Positions 16,784-24,187 of a stretch of 56,278 nt of DNA are shown here, piece after piece. This DNA is from UMGS1783 sp900555065. Lineage in GTDB: Bacteria; Bacillota; Clostridia; Oscillospirales; UMGS1783. The stretch spans positions 1 to 56,278 of the forward strand of contig CALKPL010000036.1 of NCBI GenBank assembly GCA_937991645.1, given 5' to 3'. Position numbers and translations under genes: made by a program. The number at the start of each line of letters is the position of its first letter. Position 1 is the first letter of the stretch. The notes beneath the pieces were generated by a model. It was given only the letters and a program-made list of their open reading frames with translations, was not told the origin of the DNA and made no database searches.

Positions 16784-18229
16784 TCAGCGGTGCATGGCGC
16801 TGTAGACCTCGCCGCTTTCTGCTTCGCCGCGCGCGTTCAGGAGCTGTTCGACCGTCACAAAGGTATAGCCGTCCTCCTTGAGCGCCTGTATGGCCTTGTG
16901 CGCGCCTTCGACGCTGGTCTGGTAAATGTCGTGCAGAAGCACGATGTCTCCGTCCTCCACGGCGGAGAGGATGTTTTCGCAGACGGTGTCCGCGTCGCGG
17001 TATTTCCAGTCCTCCGGGTCGACCGACCACATGACGACCGGCATGTTTGCATCGGCTTTCACGGCGTCGTTATAGGAACCATAGGGCGGGCGCAACGCGG
17101 TGGGCGGCGCGCCGGTCGCGGCTTCGATCGCCTCGTTTGCTCGGTCGATTTCACTGCGGAGCTCCTCGTCGGTCAGCTTTGTCAGCAATTTGTGGCCGTA
17201 AGTATGGGTGCCGATCTGGTGCCCCTCGTCCTTTGCGCGCCGGACAAGCTCCGGGTAGTACTGCGCCCGGGAGCCGAGCACGAAAAACGTTGCGTGCACC
17301 TGTTCCTCTTTCAGTATGTCGAGCAGCTGCGATGTGGTTTCAGGGTTCGGCCCGTCGTCAAAGGTCAGGGCGACGAGCTTCTTATCGGCAAGGCCGGTAT
17401 CCGTCAATACCTTGCAGGGGTCGTCCCCCGGCAGCGAGGGCGGGACCGCGGGTTTCTCCGGGACGGGGGGCTCGGTCTCTTCCGCGTCCGACCGGGTCCG
17501 GAACGGGTCTGCAAGCACGTCGTTCAGCGCCGAAAGCGGGATGCTGACCGATTCGGTGGGGCCTGCCGTACCGTCCGTCCGCCGGGTGGGGAAGAACAGA
17601 CGCAGGTTTTGCCCGTCGAGCACAAAGTAGCGGAAGTTCTCCGGCGCGGGCTCGAGCTGCGCGTCCAGCTGCATGTGCCCCGGCTGTATCGCGGCGCTGG
17701 CCTGCAGCGCGGCTGCGGCTTTTGCCGAAAGGGTCTGGAGATAGTCCTCGCTGCCAAACAGGTCCTGCAGTTCATACCGGACGTCGGAGTCAAGGTTGAA
17801 CGTCATGGTGCGCAGAGATCCGGCCGCGCCGCCGTCGGCCGCGGTATAGGTATATGTGTTGAATTTAAAGCTTATGATCTCCGGACTGTAGCGGTACACG
17901 TCGAACGAGACGTTGAGCTCGTTGTACCGGTTCGCGCTGCTCTGTTCGACTTTATTCCGAAAGGCGGCAAGCGTATCGTCTATATAACGCAGTACCTGCA
18001 CGTCGACGGGGTTGCGTCCCGTTTTCGGATAGTGTACTGCAATGGACGCGTTTTCCCCGTACTCAATATACGATTCGATCTCCACGCCGTCCAGCTCTTC
18101 CGATTTTTTGGGCGTCCGGCTCACGCCCAGCCAGAACAGGAGCAGGACGGTGCCGCCTGCGGCAAGCGCGATCAGACATATGCAAAGGATCGCTCTGCTT
18201 AGCGTGCGCTCCCTGTGCTTGTTCTCCAT
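16784..18229 (-). CDS. Membrane-anchored polysaccharide deacetylase, PdaC-like
   Basis: 481 residues; ATG 18229 after GGAGGAG. A short basic start, one membrane segment at about 13-34 (AILCICLIALAAGGTVLLLFWL), then a region of about 45-240 resembling the DUF4163/DUF3298 pair (YRYSPEIISFKFNTYTYTAADGG), a Pro-rich linker, and a CE4 NodB domain at about 275-465. CE4 motifs: LTFDDGP (catalytic Asp and metal Asp), HTYGH (metal His pair), RPPYGSYN and LLHDIY. The same architecture is known for B. subtilis PdaC, which deacetylates MurNAc in peptidoglycan and adds to lysozyme resistance. It has its own promoter and terminator and lies next to an ECF sigma operon. Substrate is inferred. Confidence 0.88.
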   Translation of the reverse strand: MENKHRERTLSRAILCICLIALAAGGTVLLLFWLGVSRTPKKSEELDGVEIESYIEYGENASIAVHYPKTGRNPVDVQVLRYIDDTLAAFRNKVEQSSANRYNELNVSFDVYRYSPEIISFKFNTYTYTAADGGAAGSLRTMTFNLDSDVRYELQDLFGSEDYLQTLSAKAAAALQASAAIQPGHMQLDAQLEPAPENFRYFVLDGQNLRLFFPTRRTDGTAGPTESVSIPLSALNDVLADPFRTRSDAEETEPPVPEKPAVPPSLPGDDPCKVLTDTGLADKKLVALTFDDGPNPETTSQLLDILKEEQVHATFFVLGSRAQYYPELVRRAKDEGHQIGTHTYGHKLLTKLTDEELRSEIDRANEAIEAATGAPPTALRPPYGSYNDAVKADANMPVVMWSVDPEDWKYRDADTVCENILSAVEDGDIVLLHDIYQTSVEGAHKAIQALKEDGYTFVTVEQLLNARGEAESGEVYSAMHR

Positions 18230-18382
18230 ATCCGGCTCCTCCTGTCTGTTTTATATGAATCCACGTCCGGGCGGACGGAAATGTATGCTTTATATATGCA
18301 ATATATACTAATTTTGTTAAAATTACATATAGTTTTGCGCCGCCCGTATAGATTGACATAATTAATATGCTTGTCTATTAGT

Positions 18383-18410
18383 ATTATAAAGCAAATAAAA
18401 ATAAAATCAA
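18383..18410 (-). promoter_or_regulatory. Candidate promoter of the deacetylase gene
   Basis: Minus strand TTGATT (18410-18405), 16 bp, TATAAT (18388-18383), giving a leader of about 150 nt. A plus-strand TTGACA-N17-TATTAG (18353-18381) overlaps the same AT-rich patch and would fire toward the rpsR terminator, so this may be a divergent promoter region. Confidence 0.55.
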
Positions 18411-18473
18411 CCATAAAATGGAGTTCTTCAAAATTATTTAAAGTTTACATAATTACCATATGCAGGGTGCAAA

Positions 18474-18499
18474 AAACCGCCGGGAAAAACCGGCGGTTT
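18474..18499 (-). terminator. Terminator of rpsF-ssb-rpsR
   Basis: Minus-strand stem AAACCGCCGG/CCGGCGGTTT (18499-18474) followed by TTTGC. It is 10 nt after the rpsR stop. Confidence 0.85.
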
Positions 18500-18509
18500 C
18501 ACTTTGCGT

Positions 18510-18746
18510 TCAGTCGGCTACATAGGGAAGCAGCGCAACCTGGCGCGCACGCTTGATGGCCTCCGTGAGAGCCCGCTGGTGCTTGGCGCAGGTGCCGGTC
18601 GCACGCTTGGGCAGGATTTTGGCACGGTCGGACATGTACTTGCGCAGTTTCGCAATGTCCTTGTAGTCGATATATTCCACTTTATCGACACAGAAAGCGC
18701 ATACTTTCCTTCTCTTTCTGTTGCCGCGCGGTCTTTCTCTCTCCAT
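18510..18746 (-). CDS. rpsR: 30S ribosomal protein S18
   Basis: 78 residues: MERERPRGNRKRRKVCAFC, then VEYIDYKDIAKLRKYMSDRAKILPKR split by family-typical residues, ending QVALLPYVAD. It binds the platform of the small subunit next to S6. The CAFC pair near the start and the later Cys in GTCAKHQ are the zinc-type cysteines found in some S18 proteins. Third gene of rpsF-ssb-rpsR, 33 nt after ssb, with a ribosome binding site AAAGGAGG before its ATG. Confidence 0.96.
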   Translation of the reverse strand: MERERPRGNRKRRKVCAFCVDKVEYIDYKDIAKLRKYMSDRAKILPKRATGTCAKHQRALTEAIKRARQVALLPYVAD

Positions 18747-18779
18747 GAAAAACGCCTCCTTTTTTCAAGAATCTTTCCA

Positions 18780-19211
18780 TTAGAACGGCAGCTCGTCGTC
18801 TCCCGTCATCTCCTCAAAGTCCGAGGGCGAGCCGGCTGTAAAAGCGGGGGGCTGGGCTGCCATGCCGTCATTGCGCGGCTGGCTGTCTCTGCGCGGTTCG
18901 GCGAATTGCACGTCGTCCGCGACGACCTCCGCGCTGCGGCGGTTGTTGCCGTCCCGGTCCTTCCAGGAGCGGATCTGCAGCGTGCCGCTGACAAAGGCCG
19001 CCATGCCCTTGGTGAAGTACTTGGCGGCGAATTCCGCATTGTTTCGCCAGCACACAATGTCGATAAAGTCGGCCTGCTGCTGGGCGTTCTGGCTGTAACG
19101 GCGGTTGACGGCGAGGGTAAAGCTGGCGACGGGAATGTCGTTCGGGGTCCTTCTCAGCTCGGGATCGGCGGTGAGTCTGCCGATCAGCAGTACTTTGTTC
19201 AGGTTGGCCAA
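18780..19211 (-). CDS. ssb: Single-stranded DNA-binding protein
   Basis: 143 residues from a TTG start at 19211 (MANLNKVLLIGRLTADPELR); GGGAGGGG lies 6 nt upstream and the homologous start MxNKVxLIGRL supports this rather than the ATG ten codons earlier. OB-fold at 1-105 (FTLAVNRRY, FIDIVCWRNNAEFAAKY, GTLQIRSWKDRDGN), a flexible linker, and the acidic tip DDELPF that recruits partner proteins. It coats ssDNA in replication and repair. It lies between rpsF and rpsR, the standard Firmicutes order. Confidence 0.95.
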   Translation of the reverse strand: MANLNKVLLIGRLTADPELRRTPNDIPVASFTLAVNRRYSQNAQQQADFIDIVCWRNNAEFAAKYFTKGMAAFVSGTLQIRSWKDRDGNNRRSAEVVADDVQFAEPRRDSQPRNDGMAAQPPAFTAGSPSDFEEMTGDDELPF

Positions 19212-19224
19212 ATCGATCCCCTCC

Positions 19225-19518
19225 CTATCTGCGTGTGACAAGGCAGCGCAGGATCCCGTCGGTAATGCCCATCACGCGATGGAGCTCGGCGGGAAACGCG
19301 GCGTCGGCCTTGAAATGCATCAGTACATAGTACCCTTCGTTCTTGTGGTCGATCTCATAGGCGAGGCGGCGTTTGCCCCACTCGTCCACGCTCTCAAGTT
19401 CGCCCTGTTCCTCTGTGACCAGGTTCTTGAACTTTTCCACGAGCGCCTGTATGGACGCTTCGTCGAGGCCCGCGTCGATGATGTACATGCACTCGTAGCT
19501 GTTGCGCGTCTTTTCCAT
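19225..19518 (-). CDS. rpsF: 30S ribosomal protein S6
   Basis: 97 residues from ATG 19518 (MEKTRNSYECMYIIDAGLDE). AAAGGAGG lies 8 nt before this ATG; a GTG three codons earlier touches the ribosome binding site and is unlikely. It is a ferredoxin-like RNA-binding protein, partner of S18 on the 30S platform. KRRLAYEIDHKNEGYYVLMH is the conserved core. First gene of the operon, about 80 nt after a strong promoter. Confidence 0.96.
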   Translation of the reverse strand: MEKTRNSYECMYIIDAGLDEASIQALVEKFKNLVTEEQGELESVDEWGKRRLAYEIDHKNEGYYVLMHFKADAAFPAELHRVMGITDGILRCLVTRR

Positions 19519-19598
19519 GGTTTGCACCTCCTTTTGGACATTTGGCCCCCATTCAATGCGAACAGGGGCAAGGATAGCTGTTCCTGGACAGCATTACT

Positions 19599-19626
19599 AT
19601 TATATACAATTTTTTGCGTTTGTCAA
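19599..19626 (-). promoter_or_regulatory. Strong promoter of rpsF-ssb-rpsR
   Basis: Minus strand TTGACA (19626-19621), 16 bp, TATAAT (19604-19599). The -35 box begins only 6 nt after the galU stop and I see no terminator between them, so galU transcripts may read through. Confidence 0.8.
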
Positions 19627-19632
19627 GAAAAT

Positions 19633-20502
19633 TCAAAGCTTTGCGGCGAATTCGCGGACAAAGGCGCGAAACTGTTCCCCGATTTCCGGGTGCGCGGCCG
19701 CCTGCTCGACATAGGCGCGCGCCACGTCGAACTTGTTGCCCATGTCATACCGTTCGCCGATGAAGTCCACGCCGGTCATGCCCGCGGCGCGCGCGAGCGT
19801 CTTCATCGCGTCGGTAATCTGGATTTCGCCGCCCGCGCCCGCCGGGGTGTTTTCGATAATACCGTAGATCTCGGGCGGGAGCACCAGCCTGCCCAGAATG
19901 GAAAAGAGGGAGAACTCTTCGCCGGGGGCTGGTTTTTCGTTCATGTCGGTGACTTTGTAGTTCCGATCCTCCAGGCGTTCCACCTGCAGCGAGCTGTAGC
20001 TGGAAATCCGCTCTTTTGCCACTTCGTTCATGCCCACGACGCCCAGCCCGTACTTCTCATACGCCCGCATCAGCTGCAATGTAGCCGGCGGCTGGCCGAC
20101 GATCACGTCGTCGCCGTAGAGCACGGCGAAGGGTTCGGTGCCGGTGAAGGGACGGGCGAGATGTATGGCGGCGCCTGTGCCGCGCATTTCGGGCTGACGA
20201 ATAAAAAATATGTTCGCAAGACCCGCAATGCCGAGAATCTGCTCCAGCTGTTTGGCCTTGCCGCCCTTTTCAAGCTTTGTCTCCAGCTCCGGGCAGCGGT
20301 CAAAATGGCTCTCGATCAGCTCCTTGCCGCGCGAGACGATGATGAGCACGTCCTCAATCCCGCTGGCCGCGGCTTCTTCTACCAGAAACTGAATGGACGG
20401 CTTGTCGACGATGGGTACGAATTCCTTGGGCAGGGCCTTTGTCAGCGGGAGCATGCGCGTCCCGTATCCCGCCGCCGGAATAACCGCTTTCTTTACTTGC
20501 AT
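19633..20502 (-). CDS. galU: UTP--glucose-1-phosphate uridylyltransferase
   Basis: 289 residues; ATG 20502 after GGAGGTG. Makes UDP-glucose from UTP and glucose-1-phosphate for cell-wall polymers and polysaccharides. The nucleotide-binding signature is AAGYGTRMLPLTKALPKEF at residues 9-27. IVDKPSIQFLVEEA, YGDDVIVG and GEIQITDAMKTLAR are also conserved in the GalU/GtaB family, and the length is usual. It follows queT by 42 nt, probably as one transcript. Confidence 0.94.
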   Translation of the reverse strand: MQVKKAVIPAAGYGTRMLPLTKALPKEFVPIVDKPSIQFLVEEAAASGIEDVLIIVSRGKELIESHFDRCPELETKLEKGGKAKQLEQILGIAGLANIFFIRQPEMRGTGAAIHLARPFTGTEPFAVLYGDDVIVGQPPATLQLMRAYEKYGLGVVGMNEVAKERISSYSSLQVERLEDRNYKVTDMNEKPAPGEEFSLFSILGRLVLPPEIYGIIENTPAGAGGEIQITDAMKTLARAAGMTGVDFIGERYDMGNKFDVARAYVEQAAAHPEIGEQFRAFVREFAAKL

Positions 20503-20544
20503 AGGGCACCTCCATCATTGAATGGCCGCGGGCGCGGCCGTATT

Positions 20545-21048
20545 TCAAAGCAGGCGTTTTCCCAGCCCGCTGCCGTCCAGATACAAAAGCAGGGGCAGGC
20601 CCGCCACATAGCACACGAGTAACTGAGGCAGCGCGACGGCCAGTGCGTTCGCGCCGTAGGACGGCCAGAAAGCCGCGCCGCCGCTGCCGGACGCCGCGAT
20701 CACCGCGCCGATTACGGCCGCGTTGACGAGCACCGAGGGCAAGGGCGCCAAAAACTTCCACAGACCTTTTTTGGGCATGAAATATGTAATGACGGCGGCG
20801 ACGCCTGTCGCCAGCGCGCCGAACACGACGTCCGTAATCCCAAAAGGGGACCAGAGATTGGCAACCGCACAGCCCACCGTCAGCCCGCATACGGCGGCGG
20901 GACTGAAATAGGCCAGCACCGTCAGCGCCTCGGACAGCCGCAGCTGCAGCGACCCGAAGGCAAGCGGTGCAAGAGCCAGGGTCAGAACCGCGTAGGCGGC
21001 GGCGATGATGGCCGCGCGCACAATGAATTTTGTTTTCTTTGTAGGCAT
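20545..21048 (-). CDS. queT: QueT family (COG4708) transporter, ECF substrate-binding subunit
   Basis: 167 residues from ATG 21048 (MPTKKTKFIVRAAIIAAAYA); upstream frame extension is spacer. An integral membrane protein with about five to six helices. LAPLAFGSLQLRLSEALTVL, then GLTVGCAVANLWSPFGITD, is the QueT/COG4708 signature, with the conserved QxRxSEAL and N-L-x(6)-D. QueT is the S component that captures a queuosine precursor (preQ1 type) for an energy-coupling-factor importer; the ATPase and T component are elsewhere. A leader pseudoknot covers its ribosome binding site, as expected for a ligand-controlled importer gene. galU follows. Confidence 0.85.
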   Translation of the reverse strand: MPTKKTKFIVRAAIIAAAYAVLTLALAPLAFGSLQLRLSEALTVLAYFSPAAVCGLTVGCAVANLWSPFGITDVVFGALATGVAAVITYFMPKKGLWKFLAPLPSVLVNAAVIGAVIAASGSGGAAFWPSYGANALAVALPQLLVCYVAGLPLLLYLDGSGLGKRLL

Positions 21049-21056
21049 GGCAGGCT

Positions 21057-21107
21057 CCTGTGCTTTGGGAAGCCGGTCCGCGCACAGGGGGATATTGCAG
21101 ACCGGCT
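21057..21107 (-). promoter_or_regulatory. H-type pseudoknot over the queT ribosome binding site, candidate preQ1-type riboswitch
   Basis: On the minus strand AGCCGGTC (21107-21100) pairs with GACCGGCT (21078-21071), 8 bp. The loop contains CCTGTGC (21088-21082), which pairs with GCACAGG (21063-21057), 7 bp, just before and including part of the AGGAG that serves queT. Such a fold would block translation when stabilised. PreQ1 riboswitches are pseudoknots known upstream of COG4708 genes. The conserved bases of preQ1-I are not evident, so the class is open. Confidence 0.6.
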
Positions 21108-21877
21108 CGTTTTTTATACAAGAAGTATATTTTGAGTCGGTTGTGCCGATTGGTATACAAGAAAGGCGCGGACCGCCCGGCCGCGCAACGGAAGGGGACG
21201 GAGCATCCGCACAGACGGAGCCACCATTCACGCCGGCTTGGATTACGTCCGGGTGCCGGGGGGATATCCGGCGCGTTCATGTACGGGCGTTCGGGCGAAC
21301 TGCGCCGGAGAATATCGGCAGCGAATCCGGCCGGGGGCGGCCGGGGAGCCGCGCAACGGGAGGGGACGGAGCATCCGCACAGACGGAGCCGCCATTCACG
21401 CCGGCTTGGATTACGTCCGGGTGCCGGGGGGATATCCGGCGCGTTCATGTACGGGCGTTCGGGCGGGCTGCGCCGGAGGATATCGGCGGCGAATCCGGCC
21501 GGGGCGGCCGGGGCGGCTGCGCAGCGGGCCAGGGAAGCGTGCCGCTGTCACCGCCGGCAGGCAAACCGGCAGCTGTTTTCGACAGGGCGTTTCGGCCTGT
21601 GCCATGGGAAAAAGTTATCCGCAAATACTCCGAACAGGGCATATCCGCCGGCGAATTCCGCAGGCCCGGCAGCCGTGCAGGGAGTGCATTTCCCGCAAAC
21701 GGCGGCGCGGCATTGCGGCCGGTATGGGGCGGCGTTTCCGGTACGGCGTTACGGGTGCGCCCAAAAGCACGGGCCGGTCCGGTGCGCAGGCGGAACCGGC
21801 GACCAGCCGGCGCGCGCTTCCGTGCGGTATTCTGCAAACGCCGGTCCATTGCCGGCGCGTTCCCTTCCTGCGCCGCG
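21108..21877. other. Spacer between gpmI and queT, GC-rich, holding a 168-bp tandem duplication
   Basis: The first 60 bp (to about 21165) are AT-richer and probably contain the queT promoter; on the minus strand TATACT (about 21129-21124) could be the -10. The rest is GC-rich with long open frames on both strands that have no family resemblance or ribosome binding sites. I see no clear terminator for the pgk-tpiA-gpmI operon in it. Confidence 0.5.
21183..21517. repeat. 168-bp tandem duplication
   Basis: Copy 1 about 21183-21350, copy 2 about 21351-21517; both begin GCGCAACGG and share, for example, GGACGGAGCATCCGCACAGA, with only scattered differences (mostly A/G or A/C). The period is a multiple of three, so each strand keeps long open frames across it. 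Confidence 0.85.
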
Positions 21878-23392
21878 CTATCCGCGTATAAGCAGGGAAC
21901 GGCCCGTCATTTCCGCAGGTTTTTCAAGACCCAGCAAATCGAGCATGGTGGGCGCGATGTCCGCCAGAATCCCGCCTTCGCGCAGCGACGCGGGCAAGTC
22001 CGCGCACAGCAACAGGGGGACGGGATTGGTCGTGTGCGCCGTGAAGGGCGCGCCGTCCGCGTCGAACATGCAGTCGGCGTTGCCGTGGTCGGCGGTGAGC
22101 AGGACTGCGCCTCCGGCGTCCCGGACCGCGTCCACAACGGCGCCGACGCAGGCGTCCACCGCTTCGACGGCCTGTACCGCCGCGCGGGCCACGCCGGTGT
22201 GCCCGACCATGTCGCAGTTGGCGTAGTTGAGCACGATCACGTCGTATTTCCCGCTCTTGATGCGCCGGACGACTTCATCCGTCACGTCATAGGCGCTCAT
22301 TTCAGGCTTGAGGTCGTAGGTCGCGACCTTCGGCGAGGGGATGAGCGCGCGGTCCTCGCCCGGATAGGGCTGTTCGCGCCCGCCGTTGAAGAAGAACGTA
22401 ACGTGCGCGTACTTCTCGGTCTCGGCGATGCGCAGCTGGGTCAGCCCCCTGTCGGACAGGTACTGGCCGAGCGTGTTGCTGAGGCTCTGGGGCAGGTAGG
22501 CGACCGACACGCCCGGCATGGTCGCGTCGTACTGGGTCATGCAGACGTAATGCACCGGGATGTATTCGCGGCCGAAAGCCGAAAAGTCCGGGTCGGCAAT
22601 GGCCCGCGTCAGTTCCCGCGCCCGGTCGGGCCGGAAGTTGAAGAATACAAAGCTGTCGCCCTTTTGCAGCGGCGCGCCGCCGCGGACAACCACGGGCAGC
22701 ACGAATTCGTCGGTGACGCCGGCGGCGTAGCTGCGTTCTACGGCCTCAGGCGCGCTGTCCGCCTGCGCGCCGATCCCGCGCACGATGGCGTCATACGCCT
22801 TTTCAACCCGGTCCCAGCGGTTGTCGCGGTCCATGGCGTAGTAGCGGCCGCACACGCTTGCGATCCGGCCCACGCCGATTTCGCCGATTTTTTCTTCCAG
22901 CGCGCGCACGTATCCCGCGCCGCTGTCGGGCGGCACGTCCCTGCCGTCGAGCAGCGCGTGCACATACACGTCGCGCACGCCGAAGCGTTTCGCCATCTCC
23001 AGAAGCGCGTACAGGTGCGTGTTGTGGCTGTGCACGCCGCCGTCGGAGACCAGGCCGCACAGGTGCAGCGCGCATCCGTCCGCCGCGCTGCTGCGCATGG
23101 CGGCGGACAGCGCCGCATTCTCATAGAACGAGCCGTCCCGTATGGCGCGGGTAATGCGGGTCAGCTCCTGGTAGACCACGCGGCCCGCGCCGATATTGGT
23201 GTGGCCCACCTCGCTGTTGCCCATCTGCCCGTCGGGCAGGCCCACATCCTCCCCGGACGCGCCGATCAGCGTGTGCGGGCAGGTTTTGAACAGCCTGTCA
23301 AGGTTGGGCTTTTTCGCCATATATACGGCGTTTTGCGGCCCGTCTTCGCCCTTGCCGAAGCCGTCGAGTATCATCAATAGCAGTGGTTTCAT
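21878..23392 (-). CDS. gpmI: 2,3-bisphosphoglycerate-independent phosphoglycerate mutase
   Basis: 504 residues from ATG 23392 (MKPLLLMILDGFGKGEDGP), with AGGAG 8 nt upstream. A two-metal alkaline-phosphatase-fold enzyme that interconverts 3- and 2-phosphoglycerate. LMILDGFG holds a metal Asp, GNSEVGH the nucleophilic Ser, VHALLDGRDVPP and ADHGNAD further metal and substrate residues. Length is normal. Last gene of pgk-tpiA-gpmI, 8 nt after tpiA. Confidence 0.95.
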   Translation of the reverse strand: MKPLLLMILDGFGKGEDGPQNAVYMAKKPNLDRLFKTCPHTLIGASGEDVGLPDGQMGNSEVGHTNIGAGRVVYQELTRITRAIRDGSFYENAALSAAMRSSAADGCALHLCGLVSDGGVHSHNTHLYALLEMAKRFGVRDVYVHALLDGRDVPPDSGAGYVRALEEKIGEIGVGRIASVCGRYYAMDRDNRWDRVEKAYDAIVRGIGAQADSAPEAVERSYAAGVTDEFVLPVVVRGGAPLQKGDSFVFFNFRPDRARELTRAIADPDFSAFGREYIPVHYVCMTQYDATMPGVSVAYLPQSLSNTLGQYLSDRGLTQLRIAETEKYAHVTFFFNGGREQPYPGEDRALIPSPKVATYDLKPEMSAYDVTDEVVRRIKSGKYDVIVLNYANCDMVGHTGVARAAVQAVEAVDACVGAVVDAVRDAGGAVLLTADHGNADCMFDADGAPFTAHTTNPVPLLLCADLPASLREGGILADIAPTMLDLLGLEKPAEMTGRSLLIRG

Positions 23393-23400
23393 GTGCGCTC

Positions 23401-24168
23401 CTATTTTGAGGCGACGCGCACGATGGTGGCGAAGTCCTGTGCTTTGAGGGACGCGCCGCCGATCAGTCCGCCGTCGACATGGTATTTTGCAAGCAGCTCG
23501 CCGGCGTTTGCCGCGTTCATGGAGCCGCCGTACTGGATGGTGACCGCTTCGGCCGCATCCGACGTGTACAGGCCCGCGACGACGCCGCGGATCATTCCGC
23601 ACACTTCGTCGGCCTGTGCGGCCGTCGCCGTCCGGCCGGTGCCGATGGCCCAGATGGGTTCGTAGGCGATGATGCAGGCGCGCGCCTGGCCTTCGCTCAG
23701 CCCCTGAAGCGCTGCTTTCGTCTGCGACGAGACGACGTTCTCCGTCACGCCGCGCTCGCGCTCGTCAAGCGATTCGCCCACGCAGACGATGGGGGTCAGC
23801 CCCGCCGCGAGGGCGGCTTTGATTTTGAGGTTCACCGTCTCGTCGGTCTCGGCAAAGTACTGGCGGCGTTCGCTGTGGCCGATGACCACGTACTGCGCGC
23901 CCGATTCGGTCAGCATGGCCGCCGAGATTTCGCCGGTATAGGCGCCGCTTTCGGCAAAGTGCAGGTTCTGCGCGCCCACTTTGATATTGGTATCCTTTGT
24001 AAGCGCCGCCGCCGTCTGCAGATCGACGAAGGGCACGAGCACGACGACTTCGCAGTCCGCGCCGGCCACAAGCGGCTTGAGCTGCGTCAGCAGTTCCGCC
24101 GCGGCCTTCGGGCCGTTGTTCATTTTCCAGTTCCCGGCGATGACGGCGCGCCGTTTCGCTTTATTCAT
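23401..24168 (-). CDS. tpiA: Triose-phosphate isomerase
   Basis: 255 residues from ATG 24168 (MNKAKRRAVIAGNWKMNNG). TIM barrel that interconverts dihydroxyacetone phosphate and glyceraldehyde-3-phosphate. The active-site Lys is in GNWKMN, the His in VIGHSERR, and the Glu in AYEPIWAIGTG; the phosphate loop is YGGSMNAAN. It is 19 nt downstream of pgk and 8 nt upstream of gpmI. The upstream extension of the frame lies within pgk and is not used. Confidence 0.96.
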   Translation of the reverse strand: MNKAKRRAVIAGNWKMNNGPKAAAELLTQLKPLVAGADCEVVVLVPFVDLQTAAALTKDTNIKVGAQNLHFAESGAYTGEISAAMLTESGAQYVVIGHSERRQYFAETDETVNLKIKAALAAGLTPIVCVGESLDERERGVTENVVSSQTKAALQGLSEGQARACIIAYEPIWAIGTGRTATAAQADEVCGMIRGVVAGLYTSDAAEAVTIQYGGSMNAANAGELLAKYHVDGGLIGGASLKAQDFATIVRVASK

Positions 24169-24187
24169 AAGTCCCTTTCCCCTTTGT

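Noticed and set aside
19105..20622. A 505-codon plus frame opposite rpsF and galU
   Set aside because: Shadow of well-identified minus-strand genes.
21005..23380. A 791-codon plus-strand open frame across the queT leader, spacer and gpmI
   Set aside because: It is antisense to gpmI and queT, has no ribosome binding site or family, and is explained by the lack of stops in GC-rich DNA.
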